Made by a program: the position numbers and the translations under genes | Shown here: one piece after another, positions 1 to 10,719 of the stretch | Layout of the letters: each line of letters starts with the position of its first letter | How positions within the stretch are numbered: the stretch's first letter is position 1 | The notes under the pieces: model-generated | The model's database searches: none | What the model was told of the DNA's origin: nothing | What the model saw: only the letters and a program-made list of their open reading frames with translations | Assembly: GCA_037176845.1 (NCBI GenBank) | Contig: JAYKXP010000309.1 | Coordinates: forward strand, 1-29,824 | DNA length: 29,824 bases | From: Paramarasmius palmivorus | Taxonomy: Eukaryota > Basidiomycota > Agaricomycetes > Agaricales > Marasmiaceae | Reading direction: 5' to 3'

Positions 1-202
1 AGAGATTTGACCAATAGTGTGAATCGGCAATGGAGGCCAGGGTATAGTTGTGAAGCGGGCGCGTCATGGACGAGAATGCTTTGTAAATGATCGCAGCAAC
101 TGATAACACGATGATCAGAGAAAGCTTCTGATTTCGTAAGGTTGGAATGGGAACCGCGCGCTTCCGTCTGTCGCGAAACGGAGTGTCTAAGATAGAGAAT
201 TG
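1..202 (-). CDS. 5' portion of a membrane-protein gene, cut by the window edge
   Basis: An open frame on the minus strand runs off the left edge. It encodes a basic stretch (FRDRRKRAVPIPTLRNQK), then a hydrophobic segment of about 17 residues (LSLIIVLSVAAIIYKAF), then a polar region with a possible N-glycosylation site (NYT). This is the layout of a type II (signal-anchor) membrane protein such as many fungal Golgi glycosyltransferases, but the visible part is too short to name a family. The exon appears to begin after an acceptor CAG at 203-205, because the frame has a stop just upstream and no in-frame ATG before the membrane segment; the first coding exon must therefore lie at higher coordinates and was not identified. 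The gene could be single-pass or larger. Identity is unknown. Confidence 0.4.
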
Positions 203-1307
203 CTGAAGTCGGACATCTGTAACCAGTCATGACAGACGAGACTAAAGACCCGAAATCTTCGTCTGGGTAAGGTCAAAGATATGTTAAGGAGCTCGCAGGG
301 ATTGTGGCTATATGGGAGGTTGGAGGAGTTGCATTGCACAATAGTTTTTGGTGAGGCACCCCGCATGGCGATAAGCGTCGTTTTTATAACTAAGTAAATC
401 AATCTTCACGTCACAATGGCAAAGATGACTATTCATCAAGACGCCCATCAAACAGGCGCGCCATACAGAAACAGTCGAGCCCCCACGCTTCTCGGCTGGG
501 CCACCACGATTAATTAACTGATGTACATAAGTACATGGACACCGCGGGCAATCATCTTGGTCACCTACACTCTTAGGCGTTGCAAAGTCGCCTCCTTCCC
601 GTATCTTAGACAGCCAGGACAGTTGAACAAAGGGAACAAAGGGCGGATTAACATCTGATAGCACCCGGGGTAATGAGGCCTCTTTGTCTCTTGCTATTCC
701 ATGAAGGGCGACACCGCTCGCCTACTCAGTAGGTGACCTGGTTAGAGGTGCCCCGGGTGGGAGTTTGGGGCACGGATCGGCAGAGACGTAAAACAAAAAC
801 GCTGGAACAGATTTGAACCTACGCGGATGAACCACAAGTGATCAGAACATTCAACACACTCGCCATAACGACTCGCCATCCATCCATCGGGATGGAAATG
901 AAGTCTTGCATTGTATTGTACAAAAAAGAGAGGGCGAAATCAGATAAGACGTACATGAAAAGACAGTTAAGTACTAGTAAATGTCACAATAATATCCCGC
1001 CATATGCAATGTCCGAAGAGATTATTCGCGTTCATTCTTCATGCCTGAAATCATGTTTCAGTTCTTTGTTGACGTGGTATAGAAGATGAGCCACGTCTGG
1101 TGCAACAAATGTTTCTTTTACCTCCCGTCTGGTTGTCAGCCGACTCAATGTGAGCAATACATCGACAGCATGCAGCATTTCCTGTTATCATCACGATTCT
1201 TCACCTTCCAGTATCTCGAACCTAGGACCCAGTCGGGATGCTTATGAGATCAAGATACTTCACCAAACACGAAGACTTGGTCATAACAAATAAATAAGAA
1301 CAGCTCC
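203..1307. other. Intergenic stretch, no supported gene
   Basis: This stretch lies between the 3' end of the F-box gene and the 5' end of the edge gene, both on the minus strand. It should contain the promoter and missing first exon of the edge gene. Several open frames of 70-120 codons cross it, but none shows a recognisable domain, splice-consistent extension or biased composition. A CT/GA-rich stretch and a plus-strand AATAAA near 1289 are present, without a gene they clearly serve. Confidence 0.5.
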
Positions 1308-1640
1308 TACACATTCTCTCCAGTCCATATGCACCACCTCTTCTCTGCTCTTACGTTACCCACTGCACAAGTAAGACATACTGAAAAAATCCCTCTTTCG
1401 TCCTTTCAACAGCGGTGGCTGCCCTTATATCAAGACCCAGAGAGGTGAACGAAGAAGGACCGCCGTATCCGAGAATCTACTGTAAATGCATGCGAGCTCC
1501 TGGAAACTGTAAACTGCCAATTTTAGAGTGCATCTCGCAACGGGAAGAGAACACAATTCAAGTGTCTAAATCGAACATTGGTTGTAGTACACACACGTCT
1601 GATGGTGGCATGTTTACAGACTATCTGCGCGATAGCAAGG
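1308..1640 (-). pseudogene. Likely decayed C-terminal exons of the F-box gene
   Basis: Beyond the stop at 1641 the minus strand still shows pieces that fit the C-terminus expected for this F-box family: IVCKHATIRRVC, then LGLDIRAATAVERTKEG, then FSVCLTC ... RAEKRWCIW, ending at a stop at 1308-1310. The last two pieces lie in different frames that meet at a run of six T's on the coding strand, and in-frame stops lie between the first two. Either the 3' end of the gene is broken or the assembly has base errors here. In family terms this would be the final C-x2-C domain with a W..C segment. The assignment is inference from pattern memory, not from an alignment. Confidence 0.4.
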
Positions 1641-3368
1641 TTACAGTAACTTTCTCACTGAGGTCGAACTCGTGAATTCCTGGGAAATATCTTCGATAGG
1701 TGTTTCGGGAGCATAGATTTCGTGTACTTTGTGGAGAGTGTCAAAGAGAGCATTAGTTTTATTAGATGCTTCCCTTGTAAGCTTGCGTCGTTGATCGCGA
1801 ATCCATTCCTGAACTTGACTTTGAATGCGTACAATCGGTTCCGTGAAGTCATCCTCTGTGAGTCGAACGGATTCCAATGCAACAAGTTTCTCAGTGATAG
1901 GCTGAAAAAGGCATATCGCTTCGTTTAGCTGGGAAAAAAAAAGCGCGAGCCATTTCGGGGGTAGCAGGGTGTGCTTGTATTTCAGGTAGGCTTGAAAAAC
2001 GAGTTGGCGACGTGCGCAAAATAACGGCGAGTCCTCTATAACATGCTTGCGCCGCAAGTCAAGCAGATTATCGAGTACTCTGGGCCTAAGTTCCCTCCAT
2101 TCTAAGAAAAGCAGTAAGGAAATGTCGATGAAGAAGTATAGAATACGGACAATGCTTCATCCTGAGGATATCCTAGAGCCCCGATACGTTTTGCAATCCT
2201 GAAAATGAAGATTACAATTATCCATCGGAACACAAAGCGACAGATTCGGAAACTTACGCTTGGACTCTGGTGATACGAAGCTCGTGAGCAGTGGCCGTTG
2301 CCTCGTCTGTGATCCAATCAATACCGTTTCGAATGCGCTGTCCGGTCGGATGATTAGAAGTGGTCAATGAGCGTGAATAAGAACCACTTACATTTCTCAG
2401 GACCGTTGTTTCTTGTTTCCGTTGCTCTAGAAACGTGCCCAGTATTCCAGAATTTCCGCGATCGACAACTTCCGTCATGATGACAGAGATCTTCAGGGAA
2501 GAGAAACGATCGTACGTCCATGTCGAAAGAGCTATCGAAACGAGTGAAGATATGCATGGAAAAGAGATTATGTGGAACATACAGCGCCACCAGTCGAATT
2601 GGATAGCGATCTCGGCAAGGTCTGTATTATTCTTTGAGAGGATGGTTATCCCATTTGCATACTTGTTTTGGATGTCGCCAAAGGTAATTTCCCTAACAAA
2701 ATTTGATGAACCCACGCTCTTCGAACAGAGGAAAATGGGGACGAACTTGTTAACACAGCATGCCTCACATCTCCACTGTTGCAATGTCCAATTCCGCTGC
2801 GCCGTAAGAGATTTCGATGCACAAACCTGGAGTGCGTCACAAAGGCCGTGGTATCCCAGATAGAACTGACACTAACCTGACAGATTGGCTGTCCAAGTAG
2901 CAGGATCGCCCATTCCAATTCCGACAGACCGGGGAGCGGCTCGGGGATCAAGCATTCTTTTCGCTTTGCAATCCAAATCGATATACCCCGAGAGGAAGAA
3001 ATCATATCCCGAAAGGCTCTGTTGATGTATAGTAGGGCGACAAAGGTGCGGGGATTTAGTACATCGTAAATCTACCGCTCTGTTACTGAGTATCGACAAT
3101 GGGTGCCAAAAATGCCGTGACAGCGCACCATATAGAGGATATCCAGTGGCATGATAACGAGTTTATGTAGCTTTCCTCGGGTTGTTCGCTTCCGGACTTT
3201 TGCCTCTGCCAGTCAGCACAACCGTTAAAATGGGCAATATAGTATACACGCACCCGACTTCCCATTCTCAGAACCAAGTTTCCTGTGCTTAAAAGGTCCA
3301 GCGGGTAAGGTTCCTTCCATGTCATCAGGATTCATTTTCTCGCAGCGTCGACGCATGGTATTCCGCAT
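1641..3368 (-). CDS. F-box protein with zinc-binding-like cysteines, multi-exon
   Basis: Splicing on the minus strand gives an N-terminal tail, then an F-box: MPLDILYM joins across an intron to IYDVLNPRTFVALLYINRAF, the usual LPxDILxxIxxxLxP...LLxLxxxxxxFR pattern. F-box proteins recruit substrates to SCF ubiquitin ligases. The pair CQVC ... CEAC follows, then a helical region (RNGIDWITDEA, IAKRIGALGYPQDEALS) and a second helical part (WRELRPRVLDNLL, TLLPPKW, LTEDDF). This matches the F-box proteins expanded in mushrooms. Introns called: 3206-3253, 3072-3128, 2827-2876, 2338-2391, 2199-2257 and 2102-2146; all but the last keep frame. At 2102-2146 the joined frame is off by one, so either that junction is wrong or there is a frameshift. 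ATGs at 3368, 3356, 3335 and 3320 are in one frame; the first is used. The gene ends only ~258 bp from the Set3 stop. Confidence 0.65.
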
Positions 3369-3625
3369 GGCCTGTTCGTGGTCGTAGTTCGGATTCAAGG
3401 GGCATTCGGCAATAGCCGTTGTCAGACGTCGATAGGTGGCTCTGAGCGCTTATCGATTATTATGTCACGTAACTCAGAAATTTAGTCGTGGTATATTGTA
3501 TTATTCCATACCGACATATCATACTGCAGTTTAAACACGAATAATAACACATAAGTAAACACAAAAGAGTCTCAATCCCAAAAAGAAATCGAAAGGAATA
3601 AAAATACAGTGAAATACACGAGTCA

Positions 3626-6600
3626 TCAACGCCAATCTCGCCTCCAGTTTCGGTCACGATCTCTATCCCATTCCCTGCCTCCGTCTCTATCCCGCTCTCT
3701 GTCTCTATCCCAGCTTCGACGGAAACCACCCCCGCCCATCAGGGCCCTTGGCCCCTTGGGAGGTGTTCGTCCTGCGAGGAAGGAACGTGGTTGTGTTGGC
3801 GGCGCGCGAGTATCGGAAGATGTGCTCGGCGGTGGAACTGGATTCGATTTGACAGGCAATCGACAAGGCTGCTTCTGTGGCGGGGTCGGCGTAGGTGTTG
3901 GCGTGGGCGTCTCGTCAATTTCGCCGTCTTCTTGCATCGGAGAGGGCGGTCGCAGGGTATGGATTGACCCATTAAGTTTGGGTGTAGAAGGTCTGGAGGA
4001 TACTGAAGCCGATGGTGCTATCGGGGATAAGGCGGAAGGGGATTGGGGTGTTTCCAAAGGCACATCGATTACCGGAGTTGGTTTATTGGTCGATGAAGAG
4101 AGTGTAGGTACCGATGCTAAAGATAAAGGCGCGGAGGAAACAGACGCTGCTTGCGTAGATGGCGAGAATGATGACGAGACAGGCTGAATCGGGGAAGCTG
4201 GGGATAGATGACCATTGGACTGCTTTTCCATCTCTCCAAGTTTGGCCTTTTCCTGCGCCTTTGCCGCCTCCTTCAACTTGGCTTCTTCTCTTGCCTCATC
4301 CTTCAACCTCATCTCTTCCCTCTCCTTTGCTTCTTCTCTGAATTTCGCCTCTTCCCTCAACCTCATCTCTCTTACCCGGGCCTCTTCTTTCAATCTTTCC
4401 TCCTCCTTCCTCCTGGCTTCCTCTCTCAACCTAGTCTCCTCCCTCAACCTAGCTTCTTCCTTTAACCTTGCCTCTTCTCTTGCCCTTGCCTCTTCGCGTA
4501 ACCTTCTATCCTCCGCTTCTTTTTGTTGCATTTCAAGCCTGAGCCTCTCTCGCTCTCGAATCTTAGCCTCTTCCTGGAGCCGTTTTAGCTCCTCTCCCTC
4601 CTTGACCTTCTTTGCTTGCTCTTCCAGTTTGCGAGTTTCCTCCTCCTGCTGCGCGGCCTCCTTCTGTTGCATCTGCTTTCGGCGAGCAGCAAAGTCTTTG
4701 AGTGACATTTTCACTTTCGAAGGTGCTGTAGAGGGGAGTGTAGGCGTCTGAGGAGGTGGAGTAGGCTCGGAAGGAACTACAGGAACGGAGGGCGGTGGCG
4801 ATGAAGCTGGCGTTACGGGAGGTGACGATAAGCTTGAAACTACTGGGGCTATTGCCGCAGGTACAGGTTGTGGCTGATGTTCCAAGTCCGTTGCCGCTTC
4901 AATTTGTGTTGTAGGGGATGTGATATGATATATCATGGAGGGCTCGAGTTTCTCTACCATACAAGAGACAGGTGTGTCAACGACCATCTCATCCTGTTGT
5001 GTCTCAGTATCGTCTACCACCATGCTATCCTCTTGGACATCCTCGACAGGCGGAGGTGACGGCGGTGAGCTCCTTTCGTCTTCGTCTGTAACCGGTTCTG
5101 GAGACAGTGGTGAGGTCCGCACTTCATCTTCCTCTCCGAGGTGTTGCTCGATGTCGACAAGCTCTGTCAGTGGGGAAGAAAGCTGCGGGGCTTCATCGAC
5201 ATCCATGAGCTCATGCTTGATCTCCTTGGACAGTAAATCGGTGGTATGAGGATAGGCGGGATCCTCAGGTGAAGCAGAAGGTGAATGTCCGTTCAAAATG
5301 GGTGTAGGCGTTGGCGAACGACTGTGGACTGAAGGAGCCACTAGTGGTGGTGACGGCGAGCGTTGAATACCGTTCGCTGGCGGGGACGTGGTGGTTACAC
5401 GGGTCGGAGTTGGCGTAGCAGATGCAGAACGAGGAGGAGCTGGTGGTGCCTCAAAAGGTGCAGCAAGCTGTGGTGGCGGGGAAGGTGATCGTACCGTTAT
5501 CGCATGACGAGGTACAGGAGGCTCAACACTTTCACTCTTGCGAAGAGCCTCAGTGCTGAAAGAGCGTTTTGGTACCAAGGGTACCGAACGCTCGGCACTC
5601 TCTTTGAGTGTAGTGACTATAGCGACACCGGGAGAGCGTGAATGATCACGACTCGATACAAGAGACGAAGGAGTTGCCGCCGGCGACCTCTCAATGTCAA
5701 GCTTGATGGGTACCGTCGAGGGGGAAGGAGCAGGTGACTCAACAGCCGGCGATGGCGACAGTGAACCATTGACACCTGCGTTCGTGGTTGCTGAGATTGA
5801 CAGTGGCGCAGCTAACGTCTGCTGCGCCGGTGAATGATGGCGAATAGCAGCCGACACCGGTGATGCTGATTCATTCTCTCGCACAGGGTTCTCCTTGTCG
5901 ATACCTGAAGACCGCCTACTGGTCATCGGTTCCCATTCATGCATCGGACTCTCCTTTCTCCTCTCCCTCTCAAAGTATCCTTTCTGCTCAGCTGCACTGG
6001 CCAGCAGGGCCAACGGTGAGAACGCCGCTGTTGCAGGCGTCACGGAGATAGGCGATAAGAGGGAGAGTTTCGAGAATGATGCTGATGGCGTCTCTGGAGG
6101 CGGTGCATTGGATTGTAGACTTGAGGATAAGTTTGTACGTGCAGGTGTATCGATCTGCCGATGTCGCGGAAGATGGGCGTTCCGCTCCTTGTCGAGATGA
6201 TGTCGCAGTTGACGTGGATGAGGTAATGGCGGAGGTGGCGGTGGCATTTCCTTATGGTTGGTATCATCTAAGCGAGCATTTTAGATCTAACGAAACTCGA
6301 AATGGACAGTAAGAACATACCCATAGAAGAGCTGAACACTTCTGCCTCCTTCTGAATCCTCTTCTTGCGCATCTTCGGTGGCATAAGATCTTCCGGCAAT
6401 GACTGTTGCTGTTGCTGTTGCTGCTGTTCCTTGTCCTTCTCTAATTCAATTGACAGGTCATGAGGTATTCAATAACGCGCAGCAAGATCAGCACGTACCC
6501 GCTTCATGTTCGATATCAACGTCAACTTCCATATCTTGATCAATATCAACAGCACGTTCCTTCCCTTTTCGACTGGATTTACGGCTACCCCAGAGATCCG

Positions 6601-8875
6601 GTCTCACCGGACCAGCGGGGTGTGGAGTAAGAGGTTGTGGTGGTGGATAGCCGTAACCGTTCAGCAACAGAGGTGGAGGCGGAGGTGTATGATGAGACCA
6701 AGGAAACGAATGAGGGGGAGGGGGTGGATATGGAGAAGGATATAGAGGATATGGAGAGCTCAAATGAGGTGAATAGGGCGTTGACGGTGGATACGGCGAC
6801 GTGTGTAGTTGATGGTGATGGTGATGTCGGTGGTAAAACGCTGGCTCAGAATGCCGTCTTGAAGACGACGACCCTGCAGCAGCTGAGCTCTCAGCGGTAC
6901 CAAAGCTTGCTCTTGGTGACCTTGATGAGCTCGCACTCGAGGGTGGTACCTCGATCTCTTCTTCCTCTTCGTCCGGGACCATCTCAACACCACCTACACC
7001 ACCAGACCCTGGTATCCGTTCTCGCGTTCTAAAACCTCTCTTTGCGCCGATAAGAGGTCCCAAATCGACATCTTCCTCATGAGAAGACGGACCAGACTCG
7101 ACGAATTCCTTCATCCTCTTCACGGCGCAATCTCTTGCTCGACTTCCACAGGCGCAGTTGGTGAAGGTACTACCCAAGGAATGGAGGATGTGAGACATTT
7201 GTAGTTTGAAATGATGGACCTTGTGCGGGCTGCGAAGCATGTCAGCATTATTTACACGGTATACGGTAGGAGAGAGGTGTAGAATAGCAGTAGAAGCAGG
7301 ATAGGAAAGATAAAATAAGGGTAGAAATGAGAACACATACGGGAATGTCTGGGGTTGGTTGATAAGTGTAGGCAAATTGTGAACAACATTACCGTCGTCC
7401 CATTCCCAGCCCAAAACCACTTCTTCGTCTGCTCGAAGGTCGCGAGTTGCGAAGATGGCGAAAGATAGGCGTTCTTCGTCGTCTATCTCCTTCTCCTTGG
7501 CATCTTCTTCCTTTGCTTTCCCTTTCCCCTTCCCTTTGCAGACGTACGGTCTAAGAATAGCGTTAGGCCGACATCCACTCCGCACCCATCTTCCTTTACC
7601 GCCTGCTTTCCTTGCGTCGAGAGCAACATCAAGAGGCGGGCCCATGAGATGGACAAAGGGCTTTGGCATGCCTAGATGAGCATAGGCGTTCAGGGGATCT
7701 GCAAGATATGCAGATGTAGGTGTTATTACGCTTGGATACGTCGTTATGAACGCCTCACGAGGTATAGGCTGTGCGGTGTGTAACGCATACGATGGCGGTA
7801 GAACTGAAGGTGTTGGAAGAGGCTGAACATTAATTGGAGGTGAATTGGGTGGTGAAGATATCGCGGTGACACCTCTCCATGAGCGATGTAGATTTAGGTG
7901 TTCGACGGTTGATGAATTGGGTATGATGTCGCCGTCCTTTTCGATGTCGATATACATGTCCTCGACGTCGATATGTATCGGTTCCTCGTCGGTGTGAGGT
8001 AGAGATGAGGGGGGTATAGCGTTGACGACGGGTGATGTTGCAACGCTCATCCTGCGCTTTCGTTTTGAACCCTCGATAGCCGAGCTAGGCTTTCGAGACC
8101 TCCTCTCCAGCCCAGGGCTCGTTTTCCTTCGCTGGTGAGTGGCAAACGCTGAGCCACTTCCTGGTATGGCTCCGCCTAAACTCAAGCCTAGTCCTGAGCC
8201 TAAACGAGCTCTCTGAACCTCCACAGCTCGAGCCCTATCGACCTCCCTAGGCTCACAGACCCAACACCACCATCTATCCGGCAAATTCTCCTTATCCTTC
8301 TCGTCGATACCAAAACAAACTCCATGACACCACCGCCCACAACCATCGCAGCCAATGGACCAGCCGTCGTCATTGTTGAAGCCACAGATACACTGAATTT
8401 CAGATGTATCGACTACGGGTGTTTCGTCGGGTTGGGGCGAGATTGACCCCGTTATCGTTGTCGTTACAGTTGGTGGTGTTGGCTGAGGTCGTTTACGCTT
8501 CAACGGAACTGTGCTTGTCGGTGCCGCTGTCGATTCCCTTTCTCTTTGTGCCTCCCTTTCCCTCTCCCTTTCCCTTTCCTCACTTCTATTCCTCCCCACT
8601 CCTCCTCCACCAACAAGCGAGAACGGGAACGTAGTGTTGGTAGGCGACAAGTTTAAAAGCCCTATAGCAGCTTTCTGGACATCTTCGTCGTTCATTGAAG
8701 CATTGGCCGTCGTCGATGGGGTTTGCTGAGAGCGTATGTTATGTCAGCAGGAACCGTGAGAGGTATATCACATGTAGTTAGGGCGAAGTTAGGGCTAGTT
8801 AGGGTTAGGTCTCGGCGGCTGGGTTAGGGTCGGTCTAGACTGAGTCCGTCAAATCTTTCAAATTCTTACCGTCAT
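3626..8875 (-). CDS. SET3: Set3-like protein: PHD finger + SET domain + long coiled-coil/disordered tail
   Basis: Five exons join into a 4884-nt, ~1627-residue frame. Introns: 8726-8869, 7230-7340, 6441-6498 and 6268-6320. Every junction is GT...AG and the summed exon length is divisible by three, so two large open frames are one gene. The start is ATG-ACG followed by intron 1. A PHD finger lies at about residues 113-160 (CIC ... CDGC ... WCHGVC ... WWCWVC, a Cys4-His-Cys3 pattern). A divergent SET domain at about 325-455 contains RWVRSGCRPNAILRPYV and EEVVLGWEWDDGNVVHNLP; the catalytic NHxC is replaced by RPNA, as in the Set3/MLL5/SETD5 group, which are regarded as weakly or non-catalytic. 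A cysteine cluster (CACGSRARDC) follows. The tail holds poly-Q, KMSLKDFAARRKQMQ, a ~160-residue Glu/Arg/Lys coiled coil, and an RD-rich C-terminus. In yeast Set3 scaffolds the Set3C histone deacetylase complex in the nucleus and binds H3K4me through its PHD. Symbol by family, not proven orthology. Confidence 0.9.
4222..4708 (-). repeat. Imperfect tandem codon repeat encoding the Set3 coiled coil
   Basis: Within the last Set3 exon, CTTC/CTCTTCCT-rich plus-strand sequence encodes iterated blocks such as LREEARLKEEARLREE on the minus strand. The block follows the SLKDFAARRKQ motif and predicts a long charged single helix or coiled coil. Such internally repetitive coding sequence is prone to slippage, so the number of blocks may vary between strains. 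Confidence 0.75.
8778..8829 (+). repeat. Interstitial TTAGGG cluster inside Set3 intron 1
   Basis: Four TTAGGG hexamers (8778, 8789, 8799, 8824) and one TTAGGT (8805) lie within 52 bp of the 144-bp first intron of the Set3 gene, just after the two-codon first exon. They are spaced by other bases rather than in a continuous array. On the sense strand they read CCCTAA, which resembles telobox-type promoter/intron elements. They could also be a relic of telomere sequence used in break repair. Confidence 0.7.
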
Positions 8876-9243
8876 GGCCGTTTTCTCCTCCTTGTCATTC
8901 AACGTTCAACAGCATTCGGTTCGACGGATAACCCTACAGCTATGGTTCGGACTCGCGGATAGGACACGATACTCGATTATTTCTCTCTCAATTCATCACG
9001 CCGCCCAAAGATGATCTCGGGTATCACCTTCGCAGAGGAAACGATGCGTTTACAGCTTTCAGCCCCATAATGGTACGAAATCCTGTCTATCTAACATATC
9101 AAGTGCTAACTCTGTACACAGAGCATGCATAAATGATCACGAGCGTTAGTACGGACTGCGGGCAGAGAGGAAAAGACGACAAGGTGTGTCCTGTTCTTTC
9201 CGGTATAAAGCGTATCCAACTTTTTCGTTTTCCGACAGTCCCA
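8876..9243. promoter_or_regulatory. Divergent promoter region between Set3 and a secreted-protein gene
   Basis: The 368 bp separate the Set3 start (minus) from the secreted-protein start (plus). A TATAAA box lies at 9204-9209, 35-40 bp upstream of the plus-strand ATG, so the 5' leader of that gene would be very short. No TATA is evident on the Set3 side, which has a CT-rich leader instead. The contrast fits a regulated gene next to a housekeeping one. Confidence 0.45.
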
Positions 9244-10076
9244 ATGAAGCTCTCAATCCTCCTCGTCTCTTTATTCACCTCAGTGTTTGCGCAAGACCTC
9301 CCACCGCCTGCAATACCCTCATATGACCCCGCATACCCCCGAGTATGCTCTGAACCCATTCTCACACAGAAATTGAGTGTTCAGCTCTTTTGTCTTCGTC
9401 AGCCATCATACGCCGGTTATACGAAGCTCAAGCATGCAATGTCAGTAGCCAAATTCAAGGCCGTAGGAAACATCACGCATGCTTTCGTTTCCCGATACGA
9501 AAGCGATCCCAAGTCTGTTGCACAACTGTTTCGTGAGTATGCTACTTCTCAAAAACCTCACATGCTCACTCGCGGTACGTTAGTATGGGACGAAACGTTC
9601 GCCAACCCGCTCAATACTACGTTCGCACCGTTCTCAGTACCTTTGGCACCATTCAACCAATCAACAGTGCTCATCACCAACCGCACCGCTTTGTGGTACG
9701 GTGTACACGCTCCCGTAACTCGAATACTTGTTGGAACTGGTTTCGCCAACGCCGACTATAAAGGACTAACAAATCGTTGGGCAAACACGTTGGGAGCAGG
9801 CGCTGCTGGACATTGGGGCTCAGCATGGGGTACACCACTTGTAGGACTCGATCAGAACGAACCAGAGAGGAGACTAGTCATGATCAGTGGATGGGAAAGC
9901 GTCGAGGTCAGTCGTGGCGTCGTCTTGTTTGCGATATTAGTGCCGAGGATGACTTGCAGGCCTACAACGACTTCATAGCCGGACTTGGCGACGAAAAGAG
10001 AAGCCTGTATGAGCAGTGGAAGGCATCGCTGGCCAACCCGAAACCAGAATGGCTCCAGTTATCCCAGACACCGTAG
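9244..10076 (+). CDS. Secreted protein of unknown function, possible alpha/beta-barrel fold
   Basis: ATG at 9244 opens a signal peptide (MKLSILLVSLFTSVFAQ) with a probable cleavage site after SVFA. The mature protein has four N-glycosylation sequons (NIT, NTT, NQS, NRT) and no membrane segment, so it is probably exported or wall-associated. An in-frame ATG at 9133 would bury the signal peptide and was rejected. One intron is called at 9907-9959 (GTCAGT ... GATGACTTGCAG); it joins GWESVE to AYNDFIAGL and gives about 259 residues. A shorter intron ending at 9947 is also in frame and would add four residues. The GWESVE(A)...F stretch near the C-terminus resembles the end of dimeric alpha/beta-barrel stress-response proteins, a weak, pattern-only suggestion. 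It is divergent from Set3 and in tandem with the next secreted-protein gene. Confidence 0.75.
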
Positions 10077-10719
10077 TAAACCGAACGCTTCCTGTTATTA
10101 TCTGCCTCGTCAATAAATGAAAAGTTTTTCTTCCTCTGTCCCGAAGCTGTCAATAATGCCTTCCGTATCATTGTAGGTCTTCCCTTGCTGTTCGCGCTGC
10201 ACGGGTTAATTCCTTCGCCACAGGAGTGGTATCTGCTATCGTCGGTGTATTGAACAATGCGATGTGTGTCCCAGTAGAATCCTGTGGGTCTGCATCAAGT
10301 GTGCCTTTCCCGGCCAATTTATATGACATGATTGTTTCAGTGAGATCCCGAGAAAACGGATGAATCGGTGATCATTGTCAAGAGATTCGGTATATCGGTC
10401 AACCCAAACGGCATGCTAGAACTGCAAGTACCCTAGCCATACTTCTCAAGTGTGTCCCACAGACCGTGTTACAGACATGAAGAGTGAACAGTTCCGCAAA
10501 AATTTCTGGCAATGCCACAGAGCATCTTGGATTGCGAGACGACGTGTCAGGATCCCGTCGTTCTCTGTTTCAGCTTCAGTTACCCATCATATTATTCCCG
10601 TTTTCACTGCATCAGGCGTCAGTCCGGAAGCGCCCAAGGCCAGAATGGATATATACTTGCTCATTGATACTTGATTTCCTCGCCCGGTGCCATTACTATT
10701 CGCCGTCTTTCGTTTCACA
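10077..10719. promoter_or_regulatory. Intergenic region with TATA box for the polybasic secreted-protein gene
   Basis: The 643 bp separate two plus-strand genes. A TATATA at 10650-10655, ~65-70 bp upstream of the ATG at 10720, is a good TATA-box candidate, followed by a CT-rich leader. Short open frames in this stretch carry no recognisable protein. Confidence 0.45.
10112..10117 (+). terminator. Candidate polyadenylation signal (AATAAA)
   Basis: An AATAAA lies 36 bp after the stop codon of the secreted-protein gene ending at 10076, in an AT-rich stretch, at the usual distance for fungal 3' processing. Confidence 0.45.

Noticed and set aside
780..825. tRNA T-loop on the minus strand (GGTTCAAATC)
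   Set aside because: The flanking bases do not form a five-pair stem and no cloverleaf can be drawn.
6488..8695. PHD/SET frame as a complete gene separate from the frame at 3626-6247
   Set aside because: Two canonical introns and a short exon join them in phase, the downstream frame lacks its own start context, and basidiomycete Set3 proteins have such tails.
9133..9243. Upstream ATG as start of the first secreted-protein gene
   Set aside because: It would place ~37 polar residues before the signal peptide and overlap the TATA box at 9204-9209.
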